Of a stretch of DNA of 64,000 nt, positions 63,199-64,000 are shown piece after piece; position 1 is the stretch's first letter, and each line of letters opens with the position of its first letter. The notes below the pieces were generated by a model. It searched no databases. It saw only the letters and a list, made by a program, of their open reading frames with translations, and was not told the DNA's origin. Origin of the DNA: VMSU01 sp031400755 (lineage in GTDB: Bacteria; Desulfobacterota; Desulfobulbia; Desulfobulbales; VMSU01); the NCBI GenBank assembly GCA_031400755.1, contig JANNQL010000127.1:1-64000 (forward strand), written 5' to 3'. The position numbers and the translations under genes are program-made.

Positions 63199-64000
63199 GG
63201 TTTTGCCACCTTTTTCATCACGTAATCGACAAACAGGCGAGCCGGGTCGAGATCGCTGGTCTCCTGGATGCCCCGGAAGCCACCGAAGGCCGAGACTTCG
63301 AAGATCACCGGGCCTTCCTCGCACTCCACCACGTCCACGCAAGTAAAATCGAGACCGAAAGGCTCCTGGGCGCGGTGGGCGAGTTTGACGATCTCTGGTG
63401 AGGGCGTGTAGGGCTGGTATTTGCCGCCGGACTCGGTGGTGGTGTTCCAGGCCACGGCGTTGCAACGGGCGTAAGTGGTGAGATACTGGCCGCCCAGGAA
63501 GACCAGGCCCAGATCGCGGCCGTTTAAGTTGATTTTTTTCTGGATATACATGACCGGGTTTTCCCGCTGAAACGCAAGTATCTCGCCTCTACCATCCCGG
63601 TCGGCGCTCATGATGCACATGCCACGCGCCTTGGAGGAGTAAAGAGGTTTGAAGACCGCCTGGCCATAACGCCCGAGGGTGGACAAGGCCTCGTCAACGC
63701 TTTCGGTGATGGTGGTGGGGGGCATGGGGATATCGTTCAAGCGCAGGGTCACGGTGCAAGACAGGCGGTCGAGGACCCGCATGATCCGTGAGGGGTCCGA
63801 AAAGATGGGCATGCCACGGCCCGCCAGGAATCTGAGCATCTCCAGTCGATCCAGCAGATGGGGTGAATAATTCGCCCCGATCTTCTTCACGATAAGCGCG
63901 TCCAGTCGGGAGAGTTCCAGATCATGGAACCATACCTCGCCACGGTCGAGATCGAAGCGTGCCTCGGCGAGATCGATGAGCAGCCGCTCACCGGTCTTCT
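63195..64000 (-). CDS. ATP-grasp enzyme (GAK system), 5' end beyond window
   Basis: The frame is open to the window's right edge, giving at least 268 residues. A GTG at 63890 is inside the conserved LDALIVKKIGAN segment and is not the start. IMRVLDRLSCTVTLRLND, GQAVFKPLYSSKARGMCIMS and MYIQKKINLNGRDLGLVF are ATP-grasp strands, and DFTCVDVVECEEGPVIFEVSA holds the late Mg-binding Glu and Asn-like position. It resembles RimK-type amino-acid ligases. It starts the GAK-type operon seen here. Confidence 0.85.
   Translation of the reverse strand, partial: KTGERLLIDLAEARFDLDRGEVWFHDLELSRLDALIVKKIGANYSPHLLDRLEMLRFLAGRGMPIFSDPSRIMRVLDRLSCTVTLRLNDIPMPPTTITESVDEALSTLGRYGQAVFKPLYSSKARGMCIMSADRDGRGEILAFQRENPVMYIQKKINLNGRDLGLVFLGGQYLTTYARCNAVAWNTTTESGGKYQPYTPSPEIVKLAHRAQEPFGLDFTCVDVVECEEGPVIFEVSAFGGFRGIQETSDLDPARLFVDYVMKKVAKP

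Overview
The window looks like chromosome of a Gram-negative anaerobe, most likely a Desulfobacterota (deltaproteobacterial, Desulfobulbales-like) species. I infer this from the combination of a corrinoid-activation protein with a methyltetrahydrofolate methyltransferase (Wood-Ljungdahl type), an LPS-transport block next to rpoN and rapZ, a class II DAHP synthase, a deoxyhypusine-synthase-like/agmatinase pair and a GAK-type gene cluster. No rRNA, tRNA, CRISPR array or insertion sequence was recognised.

Layout. 0-4.2 kb: C1/corrinoid genes (RACo-like, MeTr) interrupted by a glycosyltransferase and a DUF4145 gene with its own promoter. 4.3-12.9 kb: housekeeping genes (HsdR-N-like protein, class II DAHP synthase, YkgJ-type Cys-cluster protein, phosphohexomutase, icd, comF, a MORN-repeat protein, mtnA). 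13.0-17.1 kb: lptA-lptB-rpoN-rapZ. 17.3-19.3 kb: polyamine pair. 19.3-22.2 kb: metal-efflux permease and a frameshifted serralysin-like protease. 22.3-31.7 kb: a long leftward run of moxR-DUF58-transglutaminase, DUF4340 and a Gld-type ABC exporter. 32-34.6 kb: htpG and mntP. 34.6-35.2 kb: RHH/RelE toxin-antitoxin pair. 35.5-38.8 kb: two secreted metallophosphoesterases. 39.0-46.9 kb: a glycan operon (GT2, membrane GT-like, (alpha/alpha)6 glycosidase, PHP-GT4 fusion). 47.3-49.2 kb: an AT-rich island with a decayed ParDE pair and a complete toxin-antitoxin-SecB-like chaperone (TAC) operon. 49.3-55.7 kb: phosphorelay operon with a PstS-like binding protein. 56.5-64.0 kb: MgtE_N-CorA transporter, PIN-PhoH ATPase and a GAK-type cluster: three amphi-Trp proteins, a CofD/YvcK-related protein, an HprK-related kinase and an ATP-grasp enzyme that runs off the window.

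Most notable are the GAK cluster (about 59.3-64.0 kb), whose molecular function is, to my knowledge, undescribed, and the tripartite TAC module (47.86-49.18 kb). Other points of interest are a one-base frameshift that removes the proper C-terminus of the serralysin-like protease, a hairpin repeat that supplies the 5' end of the MORN gene, a PHP-glycosyltransferase fusion co-transcribed with a glycosidase, and a solitary PstS-like protein inside a histidine-kinase operon.
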